64,000 nucleotides of DNA, from positions 4,480,334 to 4,544,333 of the forward strand of contig NZ_CP037422.1 in assembly GCF_007748175.1 (NCBI RefSeq). Reading direction: 5' to 3'. This DNA comes from Gimesia aquarii (GTDB lineage: Bacteria > Planctomycetota > Planctomycetia > Planctomycetales > Planctomycetaceae). The position numbers and the translations under genes were made by a program. This document shows positions 20,849-28,423 of the stretch, piece after piece; the stretch's first letter is position 1, and every line of letters begins with the position of its first letter. The notes under the pieces were generated by a model. That model did no database searches and was not told the origin of the DNA. It saw nothing but the letters and a program-made list of their open reading frames with translations.

Positions 20849-21190
20849 CGGAGTCTCATCCGGTGCAGCCAGAGGCTACATGATCGTTCCTTTTAAGTTG
20901 ATTACGGGATAAGTGCCCTGCAAACCGCCAAGTACTAAGGCCAGTTATCAAATCATTGCACTGCGTTATTAGACTGTGAAGGGATCGTTAAAGACCCACA
21001 GAACACTATCTTAGCGTGCTTAGATAGTGAGAGCCAGTAAGAGCGCTACTGAAAACATAAACCTTAAACGCACAAAAGCTGCCAGAAAAGATTTTTTGGC
21101 AGCTCAGCACAATTTACTATTGCGATTTTCAATTTCGTAGGCGAAACCATTGGATGATCGAAAAGCCATGTATGCTTTGACAAACTTAGC
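20849..21190. other. Intergenic region between lipoprotein gene and pyrD
   Basis: 342 bases. It holds the terminator of the small lipoprotein gene at 21073-21104 and presumably the pyrD promoter. Nothing else was recognised. Confidence 0.4.
21073..21104 (-). terminator. Terminator of the small lipoprotein gene
   Basis: The arms AGCTGCCA (21077-21084) and TGGCAGCT (21097-21104) pair over 8 bp, with A/T pairs continuing inward. Read on the minus strand, TTTTGTG follows. It lies 86 bases after the stop at 21191. Confidence 0.6.
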
Positions 21191-21409
21191 TTAAATCACT
21201 CCACCATGTGTTCGATATGGTGTGGCTACATCAGGCATATCCAGCCCCCAGATTCGTTCCCAGATTTTGGGGATGTGCCGCATACTTTCTGATTGAAAGA
21301 TTAATTGGCGAGCACGATCATCTCTGGATGAAGAGTAGATAGGAACTACACATCCGACCTGAGTGAAGGACATTGCGACTAACATGCTGGCCAATAAAAA
21401 CTTACGCAT
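21191..21409 (-). CDS. Small lipoprotein, 72 residues
   Basis: Signal peptide with lipobox (MRKFLLASMLVAMSFTQVGC, Cys20), so probably anchored to a membrane as a lipoprotein. The 52-residue mature part has a charged stretch with DDRARQLIFQSESMRHIPKIWERIWGL and ends DMPDVATPYRTHGGVI. A 4-residue longer start exists at 21421, but the ATG at 21409 has GGAG five bases upstream. I recall similar DMPD...TPYRTHGG tails in other planctomycete small proteins, so this may be a lineage-specific family (memory, not checked). Function unknown. Confidence 0.75.
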   Translation of the reverse strand: MRKFLLASMLVAMSFTQVGCVVPIYSSSRDDRARQLIFQSESMRHIPKIWERIWGLDMPDVATPYRTHGGVI

Positions 21410-21763
21410 TTTTTTCTCCATGATATGGTTGTTCCATATATGCTGGTGTGAATCCCAGGCAGAGATCCCTTAATTCAAACCATTGAATAGAAGGCATCAA
21501 ACCAATATCGAAGGTGTTAAAGTGCTGAAATGTAATAAGGAGGAGTTTGAAGAGGTGGGATTATAAATGCCACATTTAATCTTCTCTAGGTCGTTTTATC
21601 GACAATCAGGCCAGGAGACTTTGGTAAAAAATGCGGATTATTCCAATTATTGTGGTGAATCTACTTATCAGGCCTATTTAACAGGATTTACGGACAATAA
21701 ACGGTGAAATTACGGTCCATTTGTTAATTATATTGAGAGAGTTTTCTCTAATTGACAACTCAT
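21410..21763. other. Intergenic region, nothing recognised
   Basis: About 350 AT-rich bases between the lipoprotein start and the HU terminator. It should include the lipoprotein promoter. No repeat or gene was seen. Confidence 0.4.
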
Positions 21764-21804
21764 AAAAAAACCGGTCTGTTTTCGTACATTCAAAACAGAC
21801 CGGT
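21764..21804 (-). terminator. Strong terminator of the HU-family gene
   Basis: A perfect 13-bp inverted repeat, ACCGGTCTGTTTT (21770-21782) and AAAACAGACCGGT (21792-21804), has a 9-base loop. Seven A at 21764-21770 become the U-run on the minus strand. It lies 54 bases after the stop at 21858. Confidence 0.93.
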
Positions 21805-21857
21805 CATGAGAAAGTTCATACCAGTTCTTTCAACATTAAACTCTTTAGAAAACAGAC

Positions 21858-22307
21858 TTAAGGAGTATGTTGAGTTCCCGACGCATAAGAACCGTTATTG
21901 TAGGTACCTACTTGTGGAGAACCTGGAGACTGTTGAGCCGCCGGTGGTGATTGTTGCGGTTGAGATGTCGCCGCAGGATTCCCCACCTGAGGTTGCGAAG
22001 CAGCGGCTTTCAGTCTGGCTGCTTCTTCTTCCAGATCACGTACTCGTTTTTCCATTTCCTTTCCAGGTTTAAACGTTACGACATATTTCTCTTCTACGTC
22101 GACACGTTCTCCTGTCCGTGGATTTCTTGCCTTACGCGCAGCCCGCTTTTTGACTTCAAATACGCCAAAATTGCGGAGTTCAATGCGCTTGTCGGTCACA
22201 AGTGTGTCGACAATGGCGTCAAACGTTTTTTGCACAATCTCTTTGGTTTTGAGTTGCGTCAGACCAATCTCTTCCGAAATCACTTTGACAATCTCTTTTT
22301 TCGTCAC
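21858..22307 (-). CDS. HU/IHF family DNA-binding protein with Pro/Gln-rich tail
   Basis: Histone-like nucleoid protein. Residues 1-90 are the canonical fold: [50 protein letters not shown] (the DNA-clasping beta arms) and [14 protein letters not shown]. It then adds about 60 residues: a short helix ([13 protein letters not shown]) and a low-complexity tail rich in Pro, Gln, Ala, Gly and Ser. The start is the GTG at 22307, with GGGAGAA seven bases upstream; the longer frame has an atypical N-terminus. Ordinary HU has about 90 residues, so the tail is the distinctive part. Confidence 0.93.
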   Translation of the reverse strand: MTKKEIVKVISEEIGLTQLKTKEIVQKTFDAIVDTLVTDKRIELRNFGVFEVKKRAARKARNPRTGERVDVEEKYVVTFKPGKEMEKRVRDLEEEAARLKAAASQPQVGNPAATSQPQQSPPAAQQSPGSPQVGTYNNGSYASGTQHTP

Positions 22308-22935
22308 GACTGGGTTCTCCCAATTCTGAGAAGCCGTCGGACAGCTACGCCCTTCCATTGGGCAATTCAGAGCCGTCTCAACTGTAATGGGTTACACGAC
22401 TTAGTGTCACGATAGATTATTTCCCACAATTGAACAGTAAGTCAAGACCGATCTTTGGCTGGCAACAACAATCAGAGGGTTCTTAGACAGTTTTTCACTA
22501 GTGGAAAGTAATTTTTGTGATTCCCAGTCTGAGATGCTCTACTTCATTTAAAATTAAAACGAATTCTTGTAAGTCATTTTAAATAAAGGGAATAAGAGAA
22601 TGATTTTCTATGAACAAAAGCTCTATAAGTAAATGATTGCACCTTCGTTTACACTGAATTCAGCTCACAAAGATTTTTTTTACAAACTTCAAACGAAATT
22701 GGTAAAAAGGGATGTGGAGAGCCACTTTAGTACGATTTCAGCGTTACAAAGTCTTTAAAGATAGATACTTAATTAACGGAAATTATTTGTCGCTCATTCG
22801 TGACTTATGGTGAATTAACTTATTCGACAGTCCGTAACGTGTTTTCAGAACATGGTGAAATCTGATTTGACTTAAGCACACGTAAGCTAAAGATTAGCTT
22901 CGTCTGAGATGCATGAGTGAAAAATAATTCAAAGT
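22308..22935. other. Intergenic region before HU-family gene
   Basis: 628 bases, AT-rich, between the YkgJ-like gene stop and the HU-family start, both on the minus strand. No gene, strong hairpin or repeat was seen. It presumably holds the HU promoter. Confidence 0.4.
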
Positions 22936-23367
22936 TCATAAGTCACTTTGTGCTGCACGTTTTTGAATTTCATCAAAGCTTATGAAAGCTCCTTTACCTG
23001 CACCAGGGCATTCTGGTGTAAGTGATTTCCAGCTCTCTTCACTTTCAAGATTTGATTTCCAGAAAGGCCAGGTGCGACATTGTGTGGGACGTGCTTCATA
23101 AACAGTACAGCATCTCTTTTCTGGATCAAAGAATGTACAATCACCATTCGCATATTCTGTTAATGATCGCCTCCCTGCGTAAAGTCGTGTGTGCATTAAC
23201 AATACTTCGCCTTTGGATTTACCCGTTAGTTCTGCAATGGCTTCAATTTCTGAGTCTTCTACCCAAACAACTCCAGGGGCACCGGTGCAACAATTACCAC
23301 ATTGCGTACATGTAAAATTCAGACCTTCTCGATACCAGGGAGTTTGTTCAGAATGCTGATCACTCAT
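22936..23367 (-). CDS. YkgJ-type cysteine cluster protein
   Basis: 143 residues with the CxxCxxCC cluster FTCTQCGNCCTGAPG near residue 19, then CTFFDPEKRCCTVYEARPTQCRTWPFW, typical of PF03692. The eight or so conserved cysteines probably hold a zinc ion or an iron-sulfur cluster. The biochemical role of the family is not settled. It is divergent from mobA, with about 70 bases between the starts, so the two may share a control region. Confidence 0.88.
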   Translation of the reverse strand: MSDQHSEQTPWYREGLNFTCTQCGNCCTGAPGVVWVEDSEIEAIAELTGKSKGEVLLMHTRLYAGRRSLTEYANGDCTFFDPEKRCCTVYEARPTQCRTWPFWKSNLESEESWKSLTPECPGAGKGAFISFDEIQKRAAQSDL

Positions 23368-23439
23368 TTTCCAATTCGCTTTTCTGTGTTGTGTTAAACT
23401 GTGGTTTTAGATCTCTTTTTGTAAGATACTTGTGGGTAT

Positions 23440-24084
23440 ATGTCAAATATTAGCAAAGAAACAAAGGTCGGTGGAATGATTCTCTGTGGTGGTGAAAGTT
23501 CCCGCATGGATTATCCCAAAGCGTGGCTTCCTATGGGAAATGAGTTGATGTTACAAAGAGTGGTCAGGGTCGTTTCTGATACTGTCTCGCCAGTAATTGT
23601 TGTTGCCTCGCAGAAACAGAAATTACCTGAGTTGCCAGAATCGGTCACTGTTATTTTTGATAAAGAAACCGGAGCAGGCCCCCTACCTGCGATTGCACAC
23701 GGATTGGCTACATTGAAAGATCGGTGTGATGCCGCTTTTGTATCAGGTTGTGATACACCGTTGATTGATGTTAAGTTCATCACAAAGATCATTTCTGCCT
23801 TGGGTGAGAATCAACTGGTTATGGTTCAGGAAGGGAAATGGTATCATCCGCTGGCTGCCGTTTATCGGACATCATTGATTGAGCAGATCTATCATTTATT
23901 GAACTCAAACCAGCGACGGCCCATTGATTTGGCTGAGAGCGCGAAAGCATGTTTTCTCAAAGCAGATGTGCTGCGCGAAATTGATCCTGAGCTACGAGGA
24001 TTACAGAATATTAATACACGTGAGCAGTACTTCGAACTTCTAAGGGAAACTGGATTAGCTAACTCAACGAAAATACCCTTTTAG
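23440..24084 (+). CDS. mobA: Molybdenum cofactor guanylyltransferase
   Basis: Transfers GMP to molybdopterin to form the guanine dinucleotide cofactor. The 214-residue protein opens with GGMILCGGESSRMDYPKAWLPMG, the nucleotide-binding signature (usual form LAGGxSxRMGxDKA), and keeps FVSGCDTPLI with the metal-binding aspartate and the WYHPLAAVY block. Tyr-Pro-Lys replaces the usual Gly-x-Asp-Lys, so a related nucleotidyltransferase role (MocA-like) is possible. No other molybdenum genes are adjacent. Confidence 0.85.
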   Translation: MSNISKETKVGGMILCGGESSRMDYPKAWLPMGNELMLQRVVRVVSDTVSPVIVVASQKQKLPELPESVTVIFDKETGAGPLPAIAHGLATLKDRCDAAFVSGCDTPLIDVKFITKIISALGENQLVMVQEGKWYHPLAAVYRTSLIEQIYHLLNSNQRRPIDLAESAKACFLKADVLREIDPELRGLQNINTREQYFELLRETGLANSTKIPF

Positions 24085-24124
24085 GTTAGATCTTTTGGTT
24101 GGTCATGAGAATTAAACTAATCGA

Positions 24125-25885
24125 TTATTGAGGGTAGGAACCACGGTTAGCACGAATGACCGCCATCTCCCAGCGTGCCACATCCTCCGGAGTCAATTCA
24201 TATACGTTGATCGAATATCCCAGTTGTGCTTTGGGTTTGAAAAATCGAAAATACCCTAACATATCAAGGCCAATATTATGACGGCTGCCATCTGGTTTTC
24301 TGGCAGAGTAGGGCCGACCCTGTATGAGACTTGCGCTAATGGCATAAAGCCCGGGGGCTGGTCGTAATTCAGGAGGTAAATGATAATTGATATCCTGAGA
24401 TGATGGGGGAACGGTTCCAAAATAGGCTAACCCGATGTCATAGAGCGCATTGTTATCAACATATTGTTTCAGAAGGTATAGATCTTGTCCCCAATCGAGG
24501 TTGGAATCGATTAAGTGTTGGGCACCGTTTTCAGGGCCGCCTGATAGTTCATTAAAATAGGCTAAATGATCGGGGGCATAGCGCAATGATAATGGTAATG
24601 GGATGACTGCGACTATTACCAGGTAAGAATATAGCTTGTGCTTATGGAAATCCAAATGCCTGGCCAATGGACAAATAAAGAGAAATAGAAACGGGAAAAC
24701 GGGAAGGATGTAACGTAAGCCCAGTTGATTTTTAGAAAAACTGGCTATGAGTGTCAATAAAATCACAGGTGTGAATAGCATTCCGAGAGTTCTGAGAGAC
24801 ATATCGTCGTTATGGTTTCGTTGTTTGAACCATTGATAAACGGCCAATAGTAGCAAGAACTGAACGGCATGTGGCAGCTTGTATAATAAGGCGCAGATGT
24901 AATAGCTATGAAAACCATCGAGTTTCCATTCTGTATTCAGATAGGTCGGATGTGATTGCTGCATAATAAAACGCTGCAAATCAAAGCCCATTAAGTAATC
25001 CCGAGGCAACAGCAAAGGTATTGTTTGAATGAACGGAGGGAGTTGATTTAACGTTTTTAATTCTGAACTCTGAAATTGGTAAGCACTAATTGGCTGGGAT
25101 GTCCCTTGAAACAAATAGCCGGCGTTTAAAATGAACCAACTGCTTAATATCAATCCTCCCCATTTTGCGAGAATGCTTCTCTTAGAGAGATTGTTCTCTA
25201 GCGTCTTATTTTTGTACCTGATGATAAACCACTGCAGTATCAAAATAAGGGGTAAGAGAATGGCCGTAAATTTCGTGATTTGTGCCAAACCAAGAACGGC
25301 ACCCGTTATGAGCGCCCACTTCCAGGAGACGTTTAATGCAAATTTCCAGCCACAATAAACGGTTGCCAGAAAGAATCCTGTGATTGCGAGATCCTGAGTT
25401 CCTAAAGTCGCATTTGCTAAAACATTAGGACTCATTGACCACAGGAACACGGCCAGATAAGCGGCTGAGGGACTATAGAGTTCGCGAGCCCAGATCGCTA
25501 ATAATACACCTGTCGCGACTGATAATAACAGAATCATGCACCGGCCAAGAAAGTAGTACTGTTGATAATTCTGTGGGTTTGCTTCGAGAAATGCATCACC
25601 GTAATCAGCAGGGTCGGAAGAATAAGGAGGCTGGCCACTTTTAGCAGAGGTGAATAAGAGAGGTATCGCCGACCAAGTGCGAATGAATGGGGGATTCAAG
25701 CGATCATAGTCAAATTTCCCTGTTTCCCATGAAAGGAAACCAACCGGTAGATGCCAGTACTCATCGTGGGTGACAGTTAATTTATGAGCAGTAAACAGTC
25801 CCAGACCGAATTGAATCAACAGCATCGACCCGATGATAGACCAGAATCCTTTACTCGTTTGTAATTGATCCTTCAAATTTGGCAT
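24125..25885 (-). CDS. Integral membrane glycosyltransferase, GT39/ArnT-like
   Basis: 586 residues with about 11-13 hydrophobic segments. The first extracytoplasmic loop has THDEYWHLPVG, with the acidic pair typical of the GT-C fold (protein O-mannosyltransferase/ArnT-like, PF13231 group), followed by RLNPPFIRTWSAIPL. The C-terminal part carries the LDWGQDLYLLKQYV block frequent in this group. Such enzymes move a sugar from a polyprenyl-phosphate donor to protein or lipid on the outer face of the membrane; donor and acceptor are unknown. It converges with mobA. Confidence 0.82.
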   Translation of the reverse strand: MPNLKDQLQTSKGFWSIIGSMLLIQFGLGLFTAHKLTVTHDEYWHLPVGFLSWETGKFDYDRLNPPFIRTWSAIPLLFTSAKSGQPPYSSDPADYGDAFLEANPQNYQQYYFLGRCMILLLSVATGVLLAIWARELYSPSAAYLAVFLWSMSPNVLANATLGTQDLAITGFFLATVYCGWKFALNVSWKWALITGAVLGLAQITKFTAILLPLILILQWFIIRYKNKTLENNLSKRSILAKWGGLILSSWFILNAGYLFQGTSQPISAYQFQSSELKTLNQLPPFIQTIPLLLPRDYLMGFDLQRFIMQQSHPTYLNTEWKLDGFHSYYICALLYKLPHAVQFLLLLAVYQWFKQRNHNDDMSLRTLGMLFTPVILLTLIASFSKNQLGLRYILPVFPFLFLFICPLARHLDFHKHKLYSYLVIVAVIPLPLSLRYAPDHLAYFNELSGGPENGAQHLIDSNLDWGQDLYLLKQYVDNNALYDIGLAYFGTVPPSSQDINYHLPPELRPAPGLYAISASLIQGRPYSARKPDGSRHNIGLDMLGYFRFFKPKAQLGYSINVYELTPEDVARWEMAVIRANRGSYPQ

Positions 25886-26031
25886 ATCAGTCCAGACTTC
25901 AGCGCGAAAAAGGTGGGGCTTATTTTAAAATCTCCTTTTGATAATAGCTTGATCGCGAATTACAAGAAAGAGATTCTACTATGGAAGAGTTCAGTCAAGC
26001 CGAAAAGGCTGCTTCGCACAAACGAAGATTG

Positions 26032-26475
26032 TTATTGCTGACCCAACCACGTTTTGAGATCGCGTTTGATTTCCCGCATTATAATTTTTTGTTCGGGAAT
26101 TGCTTGATAAAAATGTAGTTCTGCCAATTCATATTCGTTGAGGTTGAGATTCTCAGCTGCAATTTCCAGTATTTGATCCGACATTTTTTGAAGGCGATCT
26201 TCATTTTGGTCGGGGTTAAAAGAAACCGCTATAGTGATACGTAACGTAGCAGGATTTTCTTGTTTTCCCTTGAGTCGTCCACCTTCGACACGCGGTTTTG
26301 AGTTGGGAAATTTTAGATCTAGCGCTTTTTGAGTCCCTGCAAATTTGAACGAGTTCACAGCCTGGAAAACATACAACGATCCTGACATCAACAGTCCGAA
26401 AATCAAGAGGCTGAAGACGATTGTCCTGCCTTTGACCAGTCTCGGTTGTTGTGATTCAGGATCGTGAGATGTCAT
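26032..26475 (-). CDS. Single-span membrane protein, leuA-linked, unknown function
   Basis: 147 residues, not recognised. A basic N-terminus (QQPRLVKGR) precedes one hydrophobic segment (about residues 19-39). The remaining roughly 105 residues would be extracytoplasmic and look like a small mixed alpha/beta domain (RITIAVSFNPDQNEDRLQKMSDQILEIAAEN). It starts 36 bases after the leuA stop on the same strand and so may be co-transcribed with it and fall under the leuA attenuator. Confidence 0.7.
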   Translation of the reverse strand: MTSHDPESQQPRLVKGRTIVFSLLIFGLLMSGSLYVFQAVNSFKFAGTQKALDLKFPNSKPRVEGGRLKGKQENPATLRITIAVSFNPDQNEDRLQKMSDQILEIAAENLNLNEYELAELHFYQAIPEQKIIMREIKRDLKTWLGQQ

Positions 26476-26511
26476 TTCTGACTCATATTGGTAAATGTAA
26501 AACGCTCAATT

Positions 26512-28029
26512 TTACTGCTTAGCTGCCGCCTTATTGATTGCTTGTAAATAAGCTTTGGCACTCGATTCGATGATGTCTGTGCTCACACCGCGGCCTGTAT
26601 ACAGCTTTCCGTTAATCAGAACTTCTACTCGAACCTCACCTTGCGCGTCTTTTCCGCTGGAAACGCTTCCCACATGGTATTGTTCCAATACACCTGAGGT
26701 TCCTGAAATTCGTTCCAGTGCACGGAAAACCGCATCAACAGGGCCATCACCGGTTGCGGCATCACAGTGGATCTTTTCATTCTCATCGCTCAGTTCTATT
26801 GTCGCCGTAGCGATTGTGCCTGTTCCTGCAGAAGTGTGAAACCGCGCGATTTTCCATTTTTCAGGCGTATCAGTTACCTGGTTCTCAATCAAGGCAATGA
26901 TGTCGGAATCATAGATCTCTTTTTTCTTGTCAGCCAGCGCGATAAATTCATCAAAGATTCGCTGGAATGTTTCATCATCGAGGTTGTGTCCTAATGACTG
27001 GATACGGTCACGAAATGCATGTCGTCCGCTGTGTTTCCCCAGCACAAGGTTAGTACCGATGTAGCCGACATCTTCCGGATGCATGATTTCGTAAGTCGTG
27101 CGTTCTTGCAACACCCCATGCTGGTGAATGCCTGCTTCATGGGCAAATGCGTTCTTCCCCACAATTGCCTTATTGCGTTGCACGGTCATTCCAGTCACGG
27201 TCGAAACGAGGTGGCTAATCGGATACAAGCGCTTTGTATTAATATTTGTATGTAAGCCATAGTAATCAGACCGTGTTTTTAAAGCCATAACGACTTCTTC
27301 CAGAGCACAGTTTCCTGCGCGCTCTCCGAGACCGTTGACGGTGCACTCAATCTGTCTTGCTCCAGCTTCGACAGCTGACAAGCTGTTGGCAACAGCCAAT
27401 CCAAGATCATTATGACAGTGCGTACTGATGATCGCTTTATTAATATTGGGGACGTTTTGCTTGAGCGTTGTGATTACCCCATGGTAGTGTGCAGGGGTCG
27501 CATAGCCGACCGTGTCAGGAATATTGACAGTGGTGGCGCCAGCTTCAATTGCCTTTTCAACAACTTCACAGAGGAAGTCTTTTTCAGTGCGGGCGGCATC
27601 TTCCGGCGAGAATTCGACATCAGCACAATAATCGCGGGCCCGCTTAACCATTTCCACGGCCGTTTCCACGATTTGTTCCTTATTCATTTTCAATTTATGC
27701 TCACGATGGATTGAGCTAGTCGCCAGAAAAACGTGGATCCGAGACTTTTCGGCTTCTTTCAACGATTCCCAGGCACGATCAATGTCATCTTTGCGGCAGC
27801 GTGACAGGGCGCAGATTGTTGTCTGGCTCCCAAATTCCTGGGCGATTTTTTGAACCGCTTCGAAATCGCCTGGAGAGGCAATCGGAAAGCCTGCTTCAAT
27901 GATATCGACGCCCAGCTCCACAAGTTCCCCGGCCACTTTCATCTTTTCAGAGGTTGTCATGCTGCAACCAGGGGACTGTTCACCATCTCGCAAGGTGGTG
28001 TCGAAAATCATTACGGTGTCATCGGACAT
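26512..28029 (-). CDS. leuA: 2-isopropylmalate synthase
   Basis: First committed step of leucine synthesis: acetyl-CoA plus 2-oxoisovalerate. The 505-residue protein has the catalytic barrel with FDTTLRDGEQSPG (metal and substrate binding), VEFSPEDAARTE, STHCHNDLGLAVANSL and NGLGERAGNCALEE. A C-terminal regulatory domain from about residue 390 (GDGPVDAVFRALERI) would bind leucine for feedback inhibition. TGGAG lies 8 bases before the ATG. Directly upstream is a leucine-rich leader peptide with alternative hairpins, so the gene is probably also controlled by transcription attenuation. Confidence 0.97.
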   Translation of the reverse strand: MSDDTVMIFDTTLRDGEQSPGCSMTTSEKMKVAGELVELGVDIIEAGFPIASPGDFEAVQKIAQEFGSQTTICALSRCRKDDIDRAWESLKEAEKSRIHVFLATSSIHREHKLKMNKEQIVETAVEMVKRARDYCADVEFSPEDAARTEKDFLCEVVEKAIEAGATTVNIPDTVGYATPAHYHGVITTLKQNVPNINKAIISTHCHNDLGLAVANSLSAVEAGARQIECTVNGLGERAGNCALEEVVMALKTRSDYYGLHTNINTKRLYPISHLVSTVTGMTVQRNKAIVGKNAFAHEAGIHQHGVLQERTTYEIMHPEDVGYIGTNLVLGKHSGRHAFRDRIQSLGHNLDDETFQRIFDEFIALADKKKEIYDSDIIALIENQVTDTPEKWKIARFHTSAGTGTIATATIELSDENEKIHCDAATGDGPVDAVFRALERISGTSGVLEQYHVGSVSSGKDAQGEVRVEVLINGKLYTGRGVSTDIIESSAKAYLQAINKAAAKQ

Positions 28030-28101
28030 TGGTTTGCTCCATTATTTAGTTCCACTCCCGGTCAGGGGATCTAATGAGAGACCAGAATAGTACCAGCAGG
28101 T

Positions 28102-28142
28102 AAAATAAAAAACCCTGAGGCCAATTCTGGTCTCAGGGTTTT
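28102..28142 (-). terminator. Attenuator terminator in the leuA leader
   Basis: The arms CTCAGGGTTTT (28132-28142) and AAAACCCTGAG (28109-28119) pair perfectly over 11 bp. CCA and TGG add an inner stem. Read on the minus strand it runs into TTTTTTATTTTA, a strong U-tract. It ends 73 bases before the leuA start codon and begins 33 bases after the leader-peptide stop codon. It could also act as the end of the upstream sulfite reductase transcript. Confidence 0.88.
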
Positions 28143-28200
28143 GTTGTTTTTGATTAACAATCGTACAAAAGAACCTAGGACCTGGCTTGGGTAAGCAGGT
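28129..28200 (-). promoter_or_regulatory. leuA attenuator: regions 1, 2 and 3
   Basis: On the minus-strand RNA, region 1, ACCTGCTT (28193-28200), contains the last two Leu codons and can pair with region 2, AAGCCAGGT (28180-28188). Region 2 continues through the leader stop codon to TTCTTTTGT and can instead pair imperfectly with region 3, ACAAAACCCTGAGACC (28129-28144), which is the 5' arm of the terminator (TTTTGT/ACAAAA, AGG/CCT, GGTC/GACC-type contacts). A ribosome stalled at the Leu codons would cover region 1 and favour the 2:3 antiterminator. Pairings were worked out by hand. Confidence 0.65.
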
Positions 28201-28240
28201 TTAATAGTAGGCTCAGGCTTAGTAGATTGTGGATTTGCAT
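28175..28240 (-). CDS. Leucine-rich leader peptide of leuA (leuL-type)
   Basis: A 21-codon frame, ATG at 28240 to TAG at 28175, whose product begins MQIHNLLSLSLLLNLL. Eight of the 21 codons are Leu: CTA, CTA, CTG, CTA, CTA, TTA, CTG, CTT; four are CTA, the rare codon also favoured in the E. coli leu leader. It lies between the sulfite reductase gene and leuA, directly before the terminator hairpin. The Shine-Dalgarno is weak (TTGAG close to the ATG). The peptide itself need have no function; its translation would sense charged tRNA-Leu. Confidence 0.75.
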   Translation of the reverse strand: MQIHNLLSLSLLLNLLTQARS

Positions 28241-28423
28241 CAGACTCAATTTACTTTATTTTACATGTATATTAACAGATTCGCTGCCTCTTTATGCAGA
28301 TAATCTACAGGCTCTTATAACGATGGTCAACCCGTTCTGGGGCGATTTTAGTAAAATGTACGACAGCTACGGTTCATTAAGGTTCGTGAAAATGACTTAA
28401 TGATCCCTAAAAGGCGATGTTGA

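Noticed and set aside
21752..22072. 106-codon plus-strand frame opposite the HU gene
   Set aside because: It runs through the HU terminator and the HU coding sequence; a shadow.
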